Source of the DNA: an uncultured Lactobacillus sp.
GTDB taxonomy: Bacteria > Bacillota > Bacilli > Lactobacillales > Lactobacillaceae
Length of the DNA: 44,330 nucleotides
Assembly (NCBI GenBank): GCA_937916845.1
Contig: CALFSK010000041.1
Span: forward strand, 1 to 44,330
Direction of reading: 5' to 3'
Made by a program: the position numbers and the translations under genes. Under the pieces are notes generated by a model, which did not search any database, had not been told where the DNA came from, and saw only the letters and a program-made list of their open reading frames with translations. Below, piece after piece: positions 43,546-44,330 of the stretch (positions are counted from its first letter, which is position 1; each line of letters starts with the position of its first letter).

Positions 43546-43925
43546 AAAAACATGTCGCTGGTACGATTATTAAAAATGATTCACACGGGACTAGTTTCCT
43601 GGTTGGTCAGAATGCACAGGGGAAGTACTACTTTTATTACTTGGATGTATTAGATCAACAGACGCCCTTAGCTTCAGTTTTGTGGGAGTTACGCCATACG
43701 ATTGGCATTGATGTCGATCAGTTGAGACTTTACGATTCAATTATTGCAGAAATCGGTGGGGAAAAGGTATCAGTGTTTGTGTTTGACCACTTGGCAATTG
43801 ATGAACAGGTACAGGCGTTGTTTGAGAAACGTGGTTTAGCGTTTGTACCGGCCAATCAGTTACACAGCTTATTTGAGAGTGTAAACGTTGGACAAACTTC
43901 ACCTTTAGAAGATTTTTCAAAATAA
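43542..43925 (+). CDS. Nudix-like protein with degenerate catalytic box
   Basis: 127 aa from GTG 43542, after GGAGGAG. Opens HVAGTIIKNDSHGTSFLVGQ, then ASVLWELRHTIGI where a Nudix box would lie. The catalytic Glu residues of the REXXEE core are replaced, so hydrolase activity is unlikely. The rest (SVFVFDHLAIDEQVQALFEK) is consistent with a Nudix fold. I infer the fold by pattern only; function unknown. Translationally coupled to the S1-domain gene. Confidence 0.7.
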   Translation: MKKHVAGTIIKNDSHGTSFLVGQNAQGKYYFYYLDVLDQQTPLASVLWELRHTIGIDVDQLRLYDSIIAEIGGEKVSVFVFDHLAIDEQVQALFEKRGLAFVPANQLHSLFESVNVGQTSPLEDFSK

Positions 43926-43938
43926 TTGAAATTTATCC

Positions 43939-43967
43939 TTGACCTGCATACTAATACTTGATAAGAT
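43939..43967 (+). promoter_or_regulatory. rRNA-type promoter P1
   Basis: TTGACC (43939-43944), a 17-bp spacer and TAAGAT (43962-43967), followed by TATCTTGT. Confidence 0.75.
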
Positions 43968-44077
43968 GTATCTTGTCGCTGTGAGAGAGCTGTTAAACAG
44001 CTTGCCAGCAACGGTTAGTATCATTTAAAAAGAATTGAGTGTTCATGTATAAATATTCAATTCGATTGAAAAAGTTG

Positions 44078-44106
44078 TTGACATGATTTAAACGTCATGC
44101 TAAGAT
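44078..44106 (+). promoter_or_regulatory. rRNA-type promoter P2
   Basis: TTGACA (44078-44083), a 17-bp spacer and TAAGAT (44101-44106), followed by ATATCTTGT. A GAAAAAGTTG block precedes it, as at P3. Confidence 0.8.
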
Positions 44107-44214
44107 ATATCTTGTTGTTGCGAATCACTTAGTTGATTTCGAAGCAACCGGGTAATCACGAAAATGATTGCTTTTTCATCGCTTGCATAGTTATTCAACT
44201 TCTTGAAAAAGTTG

Positions 44215-44243
44215 TTGACATGATTTTCTTGAGATGGTATTAT
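44215..44243 (+). promoter_or_regulatory. rRNA-type promoter P3
   Basis: TTGACA (44215-44220), a 17-bp spacer and TATTAT (44238-44243). Preceded by GAAAAAGTTG, as P2 is. Confidence 0.85.
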
Positions 44244-44249
44244 AAAACA

Positions 44250-44330
44250 GTTGTGTTGAGCTAATCAGCTTAACAAATTAGACCTTTGAAAACTGAACAA
44301 AGTTTCGACAAATCAAATGTGTAGGGTCTC
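44250..44330 (+). other. Probable 16S rRNA leader, cut by the window end
   Basis: Downstream of P3, ACCTTTGAAAACTGAACAAA is the conserved sequence usually found just before rRNA genes in lactobacilli. The mature 16S sequence does not start within the window. Confidence 0.75.

Overview
The window looks like chromosome of a lactic acid bacterium close to the Lactiplantibacillus plantarum group. This is inferred from protein lengths (AlaRS 880 aa, CcpA 336 aa, AckA 397 aa), divergent pepQ/ccpA with a cre site, a complete comG operon, Firmicutes-type gene order (ireB-ruvX-DUF1292, racE-rdgB-yfcE, yunD-yutD-yutF) and strong AGGAGG-type ribosome sites. The species cannot be fixed from the sequence alone.

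Layout. 1-12.7 kb is housekeeping on the + strand. It starts with the 3' end of a T-box leader and alaS, then ireB-ruvX-DUF1292, zapA, mutS2, trxA and a reverse-strand YslB-family gene. murI-rdgB-yfcE and the c-di-AMP sensor cbpB with the acetyl-diaminopimelate genes dapH and dapL follow. 12.7-20 kb holds mscS (-), a DUF948/YtxH envelope pair, a frameshifted aldo/keto reductase behind a MerR-type promoter, pepQ (-), ccpA, a TIM-barrel epimerase-like gene and a small DsrE-like gene.

20.1-27.5 kb is the accessory part. It carries a secreted basic 190-aa protein, two paralogous 370-aa secreted proteins (wall-module repeats plus a CAP domain) and, between them, a 561-aa lipoprotein with internal duplications. 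About 1.1 kb of decayed DNA follows, containing the fossil 3' end of a third CAP gene with a duplicated terminator, and then an intact tyrosine integrase. No capsid, replication or lysogeny genes are visible, so this looks like a remnant or satellite integration region next to a surface-protein cluster.

27.6-44.3 kb returns to core genes: yebC, rbsK, the seven-gene comG pseudopilus operon, a YtxK-type methyltransferase with ackA, an amino acid permease, metallophosphoesterases, yutD, yutF, a TIGR01906-type membrane protein, a DedA protein (-), a cyclophilin, an S1-domain protein and a degenerate Nudix-like protein. The last 400 bases carry three stacked rRNA-type promoters and a leader, so a 16S rRNA gene probably begins just past the end.

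Functional links. ComGA-GG form the DNA-uptake pseudopilus. CcpA probably acts at the cre between itself and pepQ. CbpB with DapH/DapL ties second-messenger sensing to lysine and cell-wall precursor supply, and MurI supplies D-glutamate to the same wall. The most unusual material is the secreted CAP cluster with its fossil copy, a small hydrophobic peptide ORF before the integrase, a very long hairpin between two of the secreted-protein genes, and a small family of intergenic repeats.
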